Shown in pieces: positions 26,249 to 37,882 of a stretch of DNA of 64,000 nt (its first letter is position 1; every line of letters begins with the position of its first letter). The DNA lies in contig JAGOWQ010000001.1 in NCBI GenBank assembly GCA_018060185.1, positions 1 through 64,000 on the forward strand, written 5' to 3'. The position numbers were made by a program, and so were the translations under genes. This DNA is from Leptotrichiaceae bacterium. GTDB taxonomy: Bacteria > Fusobacteriota > Fusobacteriia > Fusobacteriales > Leptotrichiaceae. The notes below the pieces were generated by a model that was not told where the DNA came from, did not search any database, and saw nothing but the letters and a program-made list of their open reading frames with translations.

Positions 26249-27499
26249 ATGTCAATTGAAACATTAAACCCATTTGAAATTGCTCAAAAGCAAATCAAAT
26301 CAGCATGTGATAAACTGAACACAGATCCTGCTGTATATGAAATTTTAAAAAATCCTATGAAAGTTCTAGAAGTATCCTTTCCAGTAAAATTAGATAACGG
26401 AACTATTAAAACTTTTACAGGATACAGATCACAACATAACAACGCTGTTGGTCCATTTAAAGGAGGAATAAGATTTCACCAAGATGTTACTAGAGATGAA
26501 GTTAAAGCGCTATCCACTTGGATGACTTTTAAATGCTCAGTAGCAGGAATTCCTTATGGAGGTGGAAAAGGTGGAATTACACTAAATCCAAGAGAATACT
26601 CTATAGCAGAATTAGAAAGAATTTCTAGAGCTTACGCTAAAGCTATCTCACCATTAATAGGTGAAAAAATTGATATTCCAGCACCAGATGTTAATACTAA
26701 TGGTCAAATTATGTCATGGATGGTTGATGCATACGAAGAAATAGCTGGTAAATCTACACTTGGAGTATTTACAGGAAAGCCTTTAGAATTTGGAGGTTCT
26801 CTTGCCAGAACTGAGGCTACAGGATACGGAGTTCATCTTACAGCTAAAAAAGCACTTGAAAAATTAGGAAAACAAGTTAAAGGTGCTACTTATGCTATAC
26901 AAGGATTTGGAAATGTAGGTTATTATACTGCTTATTATGCTCACAAAGATGGTGCAAAAATAGTTTCCATATCAAACTCAAAAACTATTATATACAACGA
27001 AAATGGAATAGATATGGAATCAGTAATTAAAGAAGTAGAATCTAATGGTAGAGTAGCTAACAATGGTTACGGAAAAGAAATATCTAATGCCGAGTTACTA
27101 GAATTAGACGTTGATGTATTAACTCCTTGTGCATTAGAAAACCAAATTACTTCTGAAAACGCTGATAGAATTAAAGCTAAAATAATTACAGAAGGTGCTA
27201 ACGGACCTACTACTCCAGAAGCTGATGAAATTTTATATAATAAAGGAATTGTTGTTATTCCTGATATTTTAGCAAATGCAGGTGGAGTTGTTGTTTCTTA
27301 TTTTGAGTGGGTACAAAATTTGCAAGGATATTACTGGGCATTTGATGAAGTTCAAAAAAAAGAAGACGACTTATTATCTAAATCATTTGAAGATATATGG
27401 AATTTAGCAAAAGAATTTAATGTTGATTTAAGAAATGCTTCTTATATGATGAGTATTAGAAGAATTGAAAAAGTAATGAAATTAAGAGGATGGTATTAA
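26249..27499 (+). CDS. gdhA: Glutamate dehydrogenase
   Basis: Interconverts glutamate with 2-oxoglutarate and ammonia. 416 residues: substrate lysines in KGGIRFH (71) and GGGKGGI (K107), the PAPDVNTNG loop (145-152), GKPLEFGGS (176-184), dinucleotide motif GFGNVG (219-224). The length and motifs match the hexameric enzyme of anaerobes that ferment amino acids; coenzyme choice is not clear from the sequence. yciI-like gene follows after 3 nt, so the two are co-transcribed. Confidence 0.95.
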   Translation: MSIETLNPFEIAQKQIKSACDKLNTDPAVYEILKNPMKVLEVSFPVKLDNGTIKTFTGYRSQHNNAVGPFKGGIRFHQDVTRDEVKALSTWMTFKCSVAGIPYGGGKGGITLNPREYSIAELERISRAYAKAISPLIGEKIDIPAPDVNTNGQIMSWMVDAYEEIAGKSTLGVFTGKPLEFGGSLARTEATGYGVHLTAKKALEKLGKQVKGATYAIQGFGNVGYYTAYYAHKDGAKIVSISNSKTIIYNENGIDMESVIKEVESNGRVANNGYGKEISNAELLELDVDVLTPCALENQITSENADRIKAKIITEGANGPTTPEADEILYNKGIVVIPDILANAGGVVVSYFEWVQNLQGYYWAFDEVQKKEDDLLSKSFEDIWNLAKEFNVDLRNASYMMSIRRIEKVMKLRGWY

Positions 27500-27502
27500 A
27501 AT

Positions 27503-27799
27503 ATGTTTATTGTAATTCTTAATTATATAAAATCATTAGATGAAGTTGATGAAAAAAGAAACGAGCATCTATCATTTATAAATAATTATGTTTTAAAAGG
27601 TAAGTTTCTAGCTGTTGGTCGTCAAACTCCTCCTAAAGGTGGAGTTGTTATCGCTCACAATGTTAATAGAAAAGAGTTAGAAAATATTTTAATAAACGAT
27701 CCTTACTATACAAATAAATTAGCAGAACATAGTATTATTGAATTTAATCCTAAAATGTACGCTAATGGATTAGAAGAATTTTTAGATAATTTAAAATAA
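27503..27799 (+). CDS. YciI-family protein
   Basis: A 98-residue ferredoxin-like alpha/beta fold protein of the YCII group: YIKSLDEVDEKRNEHLSFI at the start with the conserved His, and GRQTPPKGGVVIAH in the centre. Function of the family is mostly unknown; a few members are dehalogenase-like. The 3-nt gap to gdhA suggests a link to glutamate metabolism, which is inference. Confidence 0.8.
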   Translation: MFIVILNYIKSLDEVDEKRNEHLSFINNYVLKGKFLAVGRQTPPKGGVVIAHNVNRKELENILINDPYYTNKLAEHSIIEFNPKMYANGLEEFLDNLK

Positions 27800-27840
27800 A
27801 TTTTGTAAATGTATAACTTTTTAATAGATCAAAATATTGA

Positions 27841-27879
27841 AAAACAGTTTCTTAATAATATGTAAAAAGAAACTGTTTT
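27841..27879. terminator. Bidirectional terminator between yciI-like and rdgB genes
   Basis: A 13-bp perfect repeat, AAAACAGTTTCTT (27841-27853) and AAGAAACTGTTTT (27867-27879), followed by a T-run. Confidence 0.85.
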
Positions 27880-27889
27880 TTATTATGTA

Positions 27890-28480
27890 TTAAATTTTAT
27901 CTAAAATTTCTGATTTTAATTTATTGAAAGCACGTCCTCTATGACTTACACTTTTCTTTTCATCTAAAGACGATTGACCAAAAGATTTTCCCAATTCATA
28001 AGAAAAGAATATAGGATCGTATCCAAATCCATTATTTCCATCTCTTTCAAATAAAATTTCTCCTTTTACTTCTCCTCTAAATGATCTGATTTTACCATCA
28101 GGAAATGCAATACTAACCACTGATATAAAGTATGCTGTTCTTTTTTCTTTTTCTACGTATTTCATTTCTTCCAATAATTTATCTATATTTGAACTATCAG
28201 TAGCATTTTCACCAGAGTACCTTGAAGAATATATTCCAGGAGCTCCATTCAAATAATCTACACAAAGGCCTGAATCATCTGAAATAGTTATAATTCCTAT
28301 ATATTTAGAAATTTCAATAGCTTTTTTAGCAGAATTTTCTTCAAATGTAATTCCATTCTCTTCGACATCAGGTACATATATATTATCTAAAATAGATACA
28401 ACCTCTATATCCATTCCATTAGTTAATTTTTTAAAGTCTTTTATCTTTCCTTCATTTTTAGTAGCAAGAAATATTTTCAT
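27890..28480 (-). CDS. rdgB: dITP/XTP pyrophosphatase
   Basis: Removes non-canonical purine triphosphates (ITP, XTP) from the nucleotide pool. 196 residues with the Ham1 motifs: ATKNEGKIKDF at the start, ISDDSGLCVD, GAPGIYSSRYSG, GFGYDPIFF and SHRGRAF near the end. Last gene of recA-recX-plsC-rdgB, 18 nt after plsC. Confidence 0.94.
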   Translation of the reverse strand: MKIFLATKNEGKIKDFKKLTNGMDIEVVSILDNIYVPDVEENGITFEENSAKKAIEISKYIGIITISDDSGLCVDYLNGAPGIYSSRYSGENATDSSNIDKLLEEMKYVEKEKRTAYFISVVSIAFPDGKIRSFRGEVKGEILFERDGNNGFGYDPIFFSYELGKSFGQSSLDEKKSVSHRGRAFNKLKSEILDKI

Positions 28481-28498
28481 TTTATATTCTCCAAATTT

Positions 28499-29245
28499 TT
28501 AATTTTTTCTATATTTTTCCAAATTATTTTTTATAATTTCATTTACAATTAAATTTATATTTTTTTGTTCTTCAGAAGAAAGTTTATCCAAAGTTATAGG
28601 TTTATCTACTACTATTTTAACATTTTTATTAGGACTTATCTTTAAACTTTTTTTACTCTGTATATTGTAAGTTCCTACTAAAGTAACAGGTATAATTCTA
28701 ACTCCTGAATCTGTTGCCAATTTAAAACTCCCTTTTTTGAATTCTCCTACGTTTCCGTCTTCACTTCTACTTCCTTCTGGAAATATAACATATGAATATC
28801 CATCTTTTAATTTTTTTATAGCTTCTTTCATATCCTTCATACCTTGACGAACATTTTTTCTATCTAAAAAAATACAATTAAGAGCTTTCATCCACCAACC
28901 TATTAGTGGCCATGATTCCATTTCTTTTTTAGCAATAAATGAAAAATTTATTGGTAAATATCCTAATAATATTGGAATATCTAAATTACTTTGGTGATTT
29001 GATATTAATATCGTAGCTTCATTATTTTTTTTAATATTTTTTATTTCTTCTTCACAATTATTTTCGTAAACTACTTTAACTTTACTTCCCGAAGCCCAAA
29101 CTAAATTTTTACCCCAGTTTGTACCTACTTTACGTGTAAATATATATTTATCTAGACCTTTTTTAAATAACGTAATAGGATATCTAAAAAGAAATCCATA
29201 TATAAAAGTACCTATTAATATAAAATGATAAAATATCGTTCTCAT
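28499..29245 (-). CDS. plsC: 1-acyl-sn-glycerol-3-phosphate acyltransferase
   Basis: Makes phosphatidic acid from lysophosphatidic acid at the inner membrane. A 248-residue protein with an N-terminal hydrophobic segment (1-22), the catalytic NHQSNLD (HX4D) motif, FLDRKN, and the FPEGSRS substrate motif. Follows recX by 4 nt. Confidence 0.92.
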   Translation of the reverse strand: MRTIFYHFILIGTFIYGFLFRYPITLFKKGLDKYIFTRKVGTNWGKNLVWASGSKVKVVYENNCEEEIKNIKKNNEATILISNHQSNLDIPILLGYLPINFSFIAKKEMESWPLIGWWMKALNCIFLDRKNVRQGMKDMKEAIKKLKDGYSYVIFPEGSRSEDGNVGEFKKGSFKLATDSGVRIIPVTLVGTYNIQSKKSLKISPNKNVKIVVDKPITLDKLSSEEQKNINLIVNEIIKNNLEKYRKN

Positions 29246-29249
29246 GGTG

Positions 29250-29852
29250 TTATTCTCCTTCTAAATCAAAAAATCTACTATTTTTATTAAATTCTTTCAT
29301 TTTTCTTAATATTTCATTTAATTCAAATCCTTGTCTGATTAAATATTGTATTAATTTTTTTTCATCTTTTTTTAAATTTTTTAAAATTAATTTTTCTAAT
29401 TTTTCTTCTTCAAAGCTTTTAATATTCTCTTCTCTTTCATTTTCTTCTACATAAATAAAAGCATCTTCAATAATTTCTTTACTTAACCCTTTTTGAAAAA
29501 GCGAGTAAAACACTTTCTTTTTCCCATATTTTTTACTCTTTATATAAAGTGTGGCATAATTAAAATCATTTATATAACCTAATTCTTCTAATTTTAATAC
29601 AGCTTTTTCTACCATTCTCATATTTCTATATTTTTCTTTTAATTTTAAAAACAATTCTTTTTTCGTTCTATCTTTGAGGGATAAAAGGAATATCCCTTTT
29701 TCAATAGAAGCCTCATATGAAATATCATCATATAGGCTTTCTATATTTTCATTAACTTTTAAATTATATCTTTGTTTTATTAAAGGACTTATATCCAAAA
29801 TTTCTTCTGTGGATAAATAGATTTTATTTTTTTGGATCTTTTCTATTATCAT
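29250..29852 (-). CDS. recX: Regulatory protein RecX
   Basis: Binds and controls RecA filaments. 200 residues of three-helix repeats: RTKKELFLKLKEKY, VLKLEELGYINDFNYA, and GLSKEIIEDAF. The ATG overlaps the recA stop codon by one base (TAATG), so translation is coupled; recA-recX adjacency is common in bacteria. Confidence 0.88.
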   Translation of the reverse strand: MIIEKIQKNKIYLSTEEILDISPLIKQRYNLKVNENIESLYDDISYEASIEKGIFLLSLKDRTKKELFLKLKEKYRNMRMVEKAVLKLEELGYINDFNYATLYIKSKKYGKKKVFYSLFQKGLSKEIIEDAFIYVEENEREENIKSFEEEKLEKLILKNLKKDEKKLIQYLIRQGFELNEILRKMKEFNKNSRFFDLEGE

Positions 29853-30997
29853 TATTCAATTACCATTTCTTCAGAATCATCTTCTATTTTCTTTTTATCT
29901 AATTTTTTATTTTCTTTTGTTGCTACATCTTTTGTTTCTATTTCTTCCAATTCTTCTTTAGTTTTTGGTTTTATTGCTGTCAATACTTCAGATTCAATTC
30001 TTGAAAATAATTCTACATTTTCTATTAACATTTTTTCTACATTTACTCTTCCTTGACCAAGTCTTTCATCTCCATAACTAAACCACGCACCGCTCTTAGA
30101 TACAATACCTAAATCAATTGCAGCATCTAATACTTCACCCTTTTTAGAAATTCCTATTCCATACATTATGTTAAATCTTGCTTCTTTGAAAGGAGGAGCA
30201 ACTTTATTTTTAGTAACCTTCACCAAAACTTCACTTCCTACTATATCATCTCCTTGTTTTACTGAACCAGTTCTTTTAACTTCCATTCTTACTGTGGAAA
30301 AAAATTTTAATGCACGTCCACCTGAAGTAGTTGTTTGAACTCCTGGAACAAATGAAAATCCTCCGATTTTTTCTCTTATTTGGTTAATAAAAATCATGAC
30401 AGTATCTGATTTTGAAATACTTCCTGTTAACTTTCTTAAAGCTTTTGACATAAGTCTAGCTTGTAATCCCATTTGTTGATCTCCCATTTCCCCTTCTATC
30501 TCAGCTTTAGGAACTAGTGCTGCTACCGAATCTATAACAATTACATCCATAGCTCCACTTCTAACTAACATATCAGCTATCTCCAATGCCTGTTCTCCAG
30601 TATCTGGTTGAGAAATTAAAAGTTCGTCAATATTAACTCCAAGAGCTTTAGCATAAACAGGATCTAGAGCATGTTCAGCATCTATAAAAGCAACTACTCC
30701 TCCTTCTTTTTGAGACTCGGCAATTATATGTAATGCAAGAGTCGTTTTCCCTGATGATTCTGCTCCATAAATTTCAACGATTCTTCCTCTTGGAACTCCT
30801 CCTATACCTAGCGCTATATCTAAATTTAAACTCCCTGTAGAAATAGTTTTTACATTCATTTTTTTATTTTCTCCGAGTTTCATTATAGAACCTTCACCAT
30901 ATTCTTTTTGTATCTGCTTTAATGCCAAATCTATAACTTTTTCTTTTTCCGTCAATCCTTTTGTACTTTTTTCTTCTTCTACTTTTTTTCTAGCCAT
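29852..30997 (-). CDS. recA: Recombinase RecA
   Basis: The strand-exchange ATPase. 381 residues: Walker [10 protein letters not shown] (78-86), MAW-type region [10 protein letters not shown], Walker [11 protein letters not shown], the [18 protein letters not shown] loop, and L2 with [12 protein letters not shown]. The C-terminal tail is acidic and lysine-rich. No obvious SOS box was seen in its upstream region. Extended -10 promoter at 31110-31118. Confidence 0.98.
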   Translation of the reverse strand: MARKKVEEEKSTKGLTEKEKVIDLALKQIQKEYGEGSIMKLGENKKMNVKTISTGSLNLDIALGIGGVPRGRIVEIYGAESSGKTTLALHIIAESQKEGGVVAFIDAEHALDPVYAKALGVNIDELLISQPDTGEQALEIADMLVRSGAMDVIVIDSVAALVPKAEIEGEMGDQQMGLQARLMSKALRKLTGSISKSDTVMIFINQIREKIGGFSFVPGVQTTTSGGRALKFFSTVRMEVKRTGSVKQGDDIVGSEVLVKVTKNKVAPPFKEARFNIMYGIGISKKGEVLDAAIDLGIVSKSGAWFSYGDERLGQGRVNVEKMLIENVELFSRIESEVLTAIKPKTKEELEEIETKDVATKENKKLDKKKIEDDSEEMVIE

Positions 30998-31109
30998 TTT
31001 ATATTTCTCCTAACTCATAATTTTATTAATCTTCCCTTTTATTAACTTACTTTATAAAATTTAAATTTATAAATCCCTCAATTAATTTTCACCTCCACTT
31101 CACTACAAT

Positions 31110-31118
31110 ATTATATCA
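31110..31118 (-). promoter_or_regulatory. recA extended -10 promoter
   Basis: Minus-strand TGATATAAT inside TTTTGATATAATA. The -35 region falls in the A/T arm of the upstream gene's terminator. Leader about 105 nt. Confidence 0.6.
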
Positions 31119-31133
31119 AAATTTTAAAAAAAT

Positions 31134-31155
31134 AAAAAGAGCAATTGCTCTTTTT
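31134..31155. terminator. Terminator downstream of the TPR gene
   Basis: AAAAAGAGC (31134-31142), AATT loop, GCTCTTTTT (31147-31155): compact, symmetrical. Confidence 0.85.
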
Positions 31156-31183
31156 ATTAATTTCAAATATATTTAAAAATATA

Positions 31184-32329
31184 CTATTTTATTGCTTCAA
31201 CTTGCTTTAATAATTCTGAAGCTCCTTGAACTTTATTATTAACTGCTTCTTTTAAAATAGTAATTGCTTCATTTTTTTTACCTACTAAAGCATAAACTTG
31301 ACCTAAAGATAATTTTGCTTGGTTATCTTTATCTTCACTAATTGCTCTTTTTAAATATTTTTCAGCCAAATTTCCATTGCCTAAATTTGCAAATGCTACA
31401 CCTAAATTTTTATTTAATTCCTTTGCAGGTACTATAGCTTTTAATTCATTATATATAGAATTTATTTTAGATGTATTATTTTGAACTTCGTATAATCCTA
31501 ATAATAGAACTCTAGTATCTACATCTTTTGTATTAATAGATGAAGCTTTTTTCAAATATTCTTCGGCTTTTGCGGCATTATTATTTTGCAAATAGTAACT
31601 TCCTAACATCATTAAAGCTTCTATATCTTTATTTCCTGTTTTAGTGTTCATATCTAAGAGTATCTTTTCAGCTCCAGCAGGATTATTAGAATTTACTTCT
31701 ATTTGAGATAGCAAATATCCCGCAGGTATAATCGCTACTGGTGACATATTATAAGAACTTTGTAAATATTTTTTAGCTTGAACAGTGTTGTTTTTTGATA
31801 AATAATATTGCCCTATGTTATAATTAACTTCTGATTTATATTCTGTATTTGTTGATTTCATTGCAGTATTATATCTTGTATCTCCTTTTGTTTGCATATT
31901 ATTTTCAAAGTAGAAAATTATTAATCCTGATGTTGTATCAACATCATCAGCTCCTGATTTATTATCAGCCCACTCTATATATTTTTGTGCTTCAGATACT
32001 TTCTTTTCACTCAATGCTATAGTATACAATAATCTTGCAGCCTCATCTTTTTCAGGCGCATTGTTATTTGTATCGTTCCAAACTAATCCTAAATATTTTT
32101 TTGCATTGATTAAATTATTATTTTGCAAATGATATGCTCCCAATTGAAAATTAGCCTTTATAGCATATGTTTTATCTCCTGAATTTGACACACTCTCTAA
32201 CAATTTCACAGATTCTGCTATTTTATTACTTTTAGCTAAACTTTCTGCATTTGTATAATCTGCCTTTGCATCTGCAAATCCTATATTGCTTAATATTATA
32301 ACTCCCATAATTAATAATATTTTTTTCAT
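31184..32329 (-). CDS. Exported TPR-repeat protein
   Basis: A 381-residue protein with a signal peptide (1-19: MKKILLIMGVIILSNIGFA, cleavage after FA/ADA). The remainder is a run of about nine to ten tetratricopeptide repeats (34-residue helix pairs such as NNNLINAKKYL, NNTVQAKKYL, NNAAKAEEYL, GNLAEKYL). TPR arrays serve as protein-binding scaffolds; a periplasmic role in envelope assembly is plausible but not shown. It lies 8 nt after dapH and is probably co-transcribed with dapB-dapH. Confidence 0.85.
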   Translation of the reverse strand: MKKILLIMGVIILSNIGFADAKADYTNAESLAKSNKIAESVKLLESVSNSGDKTYAIKANFQLGAYHLQNNNLINAKKYLGLVWNDTNNNAPEKDEAARLLYTIALSEKKVSEAQKYIEWADNKSGADDVDTTSGLIIFYFENNMQTKGDTRYNTAMKSTNTEYKSEVNYNIGQYYLSKNNTVQAKKYLQSSYNMSPVAIIPAGYLLSQIEVNSNNPAGAEKILLDMNTKTGNKDIEALMMLGSYYLQNNNAAKAEEYLKKASSINTKDVDTRVLLLGLYEVQNNTSKINSIYNELKAIVPAKELNKNLGVAFANLGNGNLAEKYLKRAISEDKDNQAKLSLGQVYALVGKKNEAITILKEAVNNKVQGASELLKQVEAIK

Positions 32330-32337
32330 ATATCCTC

Positions 32338-33033
32338 CTACTTTCTTAAATCTTCTACTATTTTTGTTTTAGAAGATGTTCTATCATCTACATTCTTTAT
32401 AATTTTAGCTGGCATTCCAGCTACTACTACATTTTCTGGAACATTTTCGGTTACTACAGCTCCAGCTGCAACAACTGATCCTTTTCCAACTTTTACACCT
32501 TCCAATACTACTGCATTGGCTCCTATAACTACTCCATCTTCTATTATAACAGGATCTGCTGACGGTGGTTCAATAACTCCAGCTAAAACTGATCCAGCAC
32601 CTATATGGCAATTTTTACCAACTTTTGCTCTTCCACCAAGTACAACATTCATATCTATCATTGTACCTTCTCCTATTTCAGCTCCTATATTTATAACAGC
32701 TCCCATCATTATAACAGCTTTATCTCCTATAATTACTTTATCTCTTATTATAGCTCCTGGTTCTATTCTAGCATTTATGTTTTTTATATCTAACATAGGA
32801 ACTCCAGAATTTCTTCTGTCATTTTTCAAGTAATAATTTGTTAGATTATTATCATTAATTACTTTTTCTATATCGTTCCAATCACCAAATAATACTTTAA
32901 ATCCTTCTTTTCCTATTAATTTACAAGAATGTGCTTTTGTTATTTCTTCGTCAGTATATAATTCAACTGGGGTAGTTTTCTCAGCATTAGCTATATATTG
33001 AATAATTGCTTTTGATTTTTCCAACTCTGTCAT
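32338..33033 (-). CDS. dapH: Tetrahydrodipicolinate N-acetyltransferase
   Basis: Acetylates tetrahydrodipicolinate in the acetyl branch of diaminopimelate/lysine synthesis. 231 residues: a small N-terminal DapH domain (1-75), then a left-handed beta helix of hexapeptide repeats (about 85-200: [29 protein letters not shown] and following). The central [16 protein letters not shown] is specific to this family. 52 nt after dapB; together they feed peptidoglycan and lysine. Confidence 0.94.
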   Translation of the reverse strand: MTELEKSKAIIQYIANAEKTTPVELYTDEEITKAHSCKLIGKEGFKVLFGDWNDIEKVINDNNLTNYYLKNDRRNSGVPMLDIKNINARIEPGAIIRDKVIIGDKAVIMMGAVINIGAEIGEGTMIDMNVVLGGRAKVGKNCHIGAGSVLAGVIEPPSADPVIIEDGVVIGANAVVLEGVKVGKGSVVAAGAVVTENVPENVVVAGMPAKIIKNVDDRTSSKTKIVEDLRK

Positions 33034-33085
33034 TATTTTATACTCCTATCTTTTAACTTTTATTTATTTTATATTATTTTATTCT

Positions 33086-33814
33086 TTATTTTATTCCTAG
33101 AACATCTTTCATCGTATATTTCCCAGCAGATTTACCATTTAAATACACAACTGCTTTAACCGCTCCATCAGAAAACATTTTTCTTGATAAAGCTTCATGT
33201 TTTATTTCTATAATTTCATCATTTTTTGCGTAAACAACCGTGTGCTCTCCTATAATATTTCCACCTCTTATTGAATGAATACCTATTTCTTTCTCCGTTC
33301 TTTTGCTATAATCTTTTCTTCCATATACAATATTATAATTACCTTCTAAATTTTCTTCCACTTTTTCAAGTAATGTAATAGCTGTTCCACTAGGAGCGTC
33401 AATTTTCCTATTATGGTGCTTTTCTATGATTTCTATATCAAAATCTTTTAACAACCTTGTTGCAAAAGCAACTACCTCGTTGACAATAGTAACCCCTAAA
33501 GATGTATTTGTAGCTTTAATTATTGGAATTTCTCTGGATGCTTTTTCTATACTATCTAGTTGCTCGTTTGTGTGCCCAGTTGTGGCAATAACTAAAGGTA
33601 CTTTTTTTAGTAAAGCAGCATTTAAAACATCCTCTATTAAACTAAAATGTGAAAAGTCTATGATTGCATCGTATTCTAGTTTTTTACTTTCAAAATTTTC
33701 AAAATTACCATTCCCTAATGGGTCTATAAATCCTATAAATTCATTATTTGAATTTATTATTGATTCTTTCACATACTGTGCCATAACTCCTGCACCATAA
33801 ACAAGTATTTTCAT
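33086..33814 (-). CDS. dapB: 4-hydroxy-tetrahydrodipicolinate reductase
   Basis: Second dedicated enzyme of diaminopimelate synthesis. 242 residues: NAD(P) loop YGAGVMAQYV, DFSHF, TTGHT, substrate motif EKHHNRKIDAPSGTA, and IHSIRGGNIIGEHTV. The start at 33814 was chosen because GAGGTGG just before it is the SD; the ATG six codons upstream has none. Slightly short for DapB (usually 250-270), as in several anaerobes. Confidence 0.93.
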   Translation of the reverse strand: MKILVYGAGVMAQYVKESIINSNNEFIGFIDPLGNGNFENFESKKLEYDAIIDFSHFSLIEDVLNAALLKKVPLVIATTGHTNEQLDSIEKASREIPIIKATNTSLGVTIVNEVVAFATRLLKDFDIEIIEKHHNRKIDAPSGTAITLLEKVEENLEGNYNIVYGRKDYSKRTEKEIGIHSIRGGNIIGEHTVVYAKNDEIIEIKHEALSRKMFSDGAVKAVVYLNGKSAGKYTMKDVLGIK

Positions 33815-33980
33815 CTCCACCTCAATTTTCATAAGACTTCTACGTATTATATTATTATGTACTTTATTTATACTTTTGTAATTATTATAATTTTCTTAGT
33901 TCTATATCACCATCTTAGTCTATATAATTCAAAATTATTAAATATACTTTATAATTTTTTATTAGTTTTATCATTTAATA

Positions 33981-34050
33981 AAGGGAGTATCTTAAAGCTA
34001 AAATTTGTTTTATTTAATATTTAAAACTAATTTTAAGATATTCCCTTTTT
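33981..34050. terminator. Long inverted-repeat terminator downstream of the DUF4912 gene
   Basis: AAGGGAGTATCTTAAA (33981-33996) pairs with TTTAAGATATTCCCTT (34032-34047), one G-U pair. T-tracts on both sides. Confidence 0.8.
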
Positions 34051-34051
34051 A

Positions 34052-35107
34052 TTAGGAGCTTCTAACTCCTGTCATTATCAATCTATCTGGCTTTACTTTT
34101 CTTACTTCTCTTTCTACTAAGTTTTCTGAAGCTCCAACTTTTAATAATCTTTCTAATACCTCAACAACAAACTCATCATTTTCATTGTTGATAGGAACAT
34201 TAGATAATTCTAAAAATTCTATATTTTCAGGAGTTGGTACAGGACTGTTTATATATTTTATTAATTGATTAGTATTAAAATCTTCTTTTACTGTTCCCCA
34301 CAATAAATCTAAATTATCAGATAGTTTATCAGAAGGAACAACTGCTATATTTGAATGAGCAATTTCTGAAAATTTACCATATACATCTTCATAACCAACT
34401 GAGGCTTCATAATTATCATTAGTATCAATATCACCAATATAATGAGAACCCATTCTTTCATGCCTAATTATCTTTTTATATTCTTGACCATTTTTGAATA
34501 ATTTTATAATAATATTATCTACTAAATCTTTATTACTTTCTGATAACTGTTTAAAAGTTTCATCTCTAATTTCCCAATATATAAATAAAGTTGTAGGATT
34601 TTTAGGCATTAGAACTACTTCATCAACAAAATATGATGTAGGTAGTGGGGCTTTATCAAAGAAAATATCTTCTATTTTAGATTGCCCCTCATACTCTGCC
34701 CCTTTAGAAAACTTTGATTTATTTATTTCTGTTTCAGTTTCTCTTTTTTTTATCTCCTCTTTATTTATTCCCCTATAATTAAAAAACAACTCTTTTAATT
34801 TATAATTTTTAAATCTTAATCTTTTTTTGAATTTTCTAAACATTTTTTTATTAGGATAATTTCTATAATAACTTCTACTTCTATATTTATAAAAACTTTC
34901 AGCTAAAAAATCTATTTCTTCAATCGTTTCTATAATCTCAATTTTTTCTTCTTTAACTTCAACAATTTCATCATTTTTTCTCTTATAACCTTTTTTTACA
35001 AGTTTTTCGATGATTTTTTCTCTGTTGAATATTAACCCTAAAAATAGTCTTTCTTCTTTGGCAACTGTAACTAATTCCTTATCTTCCATTTCTTCCAAAT
35101 ATTTCAT
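34052..35107 (-). CDS. DUF4912-domain protein
   Basis: A 351-residue cytoplasmic protein without membrane segments. Residues 1-60 are a charged helical head; about 70-140 is very basic and Tyr-rich (YRSRSYYRNYPNKK); from about 155 a DUF4912 domain begins (PLPTSYFVDEVVLMPKNP, then FIYWEI) and ends in a short tail. DUF4912 is found next to Glu/Tyr-rich or glycan-related genes in Fusobacteria and Firmicutes, with unknown function. The start at 35107 follows GGGAGG at 8 nt; the longer frame reads the SD as Arg-Gly-Arg. 62 nt after atpC. Confidence 0.7.
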   Translation of the reverse strand: MKYLEEMEDKELVTVAKEERLFLGLIFNREKIIEKLVKKGYKRKNDEIVEVKEEKIEIIETIEEIDFLAESFYKYRSRSYYRNYPNKKMFRKFKKRLRFKNYKLKELFFNYRGINKEEIKKRETETEINKSKFSKGAEYEGQSKIEDIFFDKAPLPTSYFVDEVVLMPKNPTTLFIYWEIRDETFKQLSESNKDLVDNIIIKLFKNGQEYKKIIRHERMGSHYIGDIDTNDNYEASVGYEDVYGKFSEIAHSNIAVVPSDKLSDNLDLLWGTVKEDFNTNQLIKYINSPVPTPENIEFLELSNVPINNENDEFVVEVLERLLKVGASENLVEREVRKVKPDRLIMTGVRSS

Positions 35108-35169
35108 AAACTTTTGCCTCCCTCTCACATACAGAATTAAAAATTAACCTAAGCATATTATAACATATT

Positions 35170-35574
35170 TTATTCTATTTTTTTACTTTTTTTAGTTAAA
35201 TTTTCACGAATTCTTTTCTTATTCCCCATAATATCTGCATCTTCAAGTAATTTATGTTGTTTGGCAAGAGCAATGGCATCTTCTTTGGCGCGTCTTTTGG
35301 CTTCTGCTTTGCTTGCTTCTACCATATCTTCCCCTAAAATAATTACCATGTCTTGTCTAATTTCTAAAAAACCTCCTGCAAGATAATAAACTGTCTCTTT
35401 TTTATCTTTTTCTCTGACAATCATTTCTCCTGCTCCTATAAGACTAACTAAGTTAATATGATTAGGTAATATTCCAATATCACCGTTTTCTGTCCTTACT
35501 TTAGCAAAAGTTACAGGTTTTTCAAAAACCAATCCTTCTGGAGTTACTGCCTTTAAAATAAATTCTTTTGACAT
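35170..35574 (-). CDS. atpC: ATP synthase F1 epsilon subunit
   Basis: A 134-residue central-stalk subunit: N-terminal beta sandwich (ILKAVTPEGLVFEKPV, GDIGILPNHINLVSLIGAG, YYLAGGFLEI) and a C-terminal helical hairpin (ASKAEAKRRAKEDA). Eighth and last structural gene of the operon, 17 nt after atpD. Confidence 0.95.
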   Translation of the reverse strand: MSKEFILKAVTPEGLVFEKPVTFAKVRTENGDIGILPNHINLVSLIGAGEMIVREKDKKETVYYLAGGFLEIRQDMVIILGEDMVEASKAEAKRRAKEDAIALAKQHKLLEDADIMGNKKRIRENLTKKSKKIE

Positions 35575-35591
35575 AATTAATCTCCTAATTT

Positions 35592-37873
<2,282 letters not shown>

Positions 37874-37882
37874 ATATTTCAC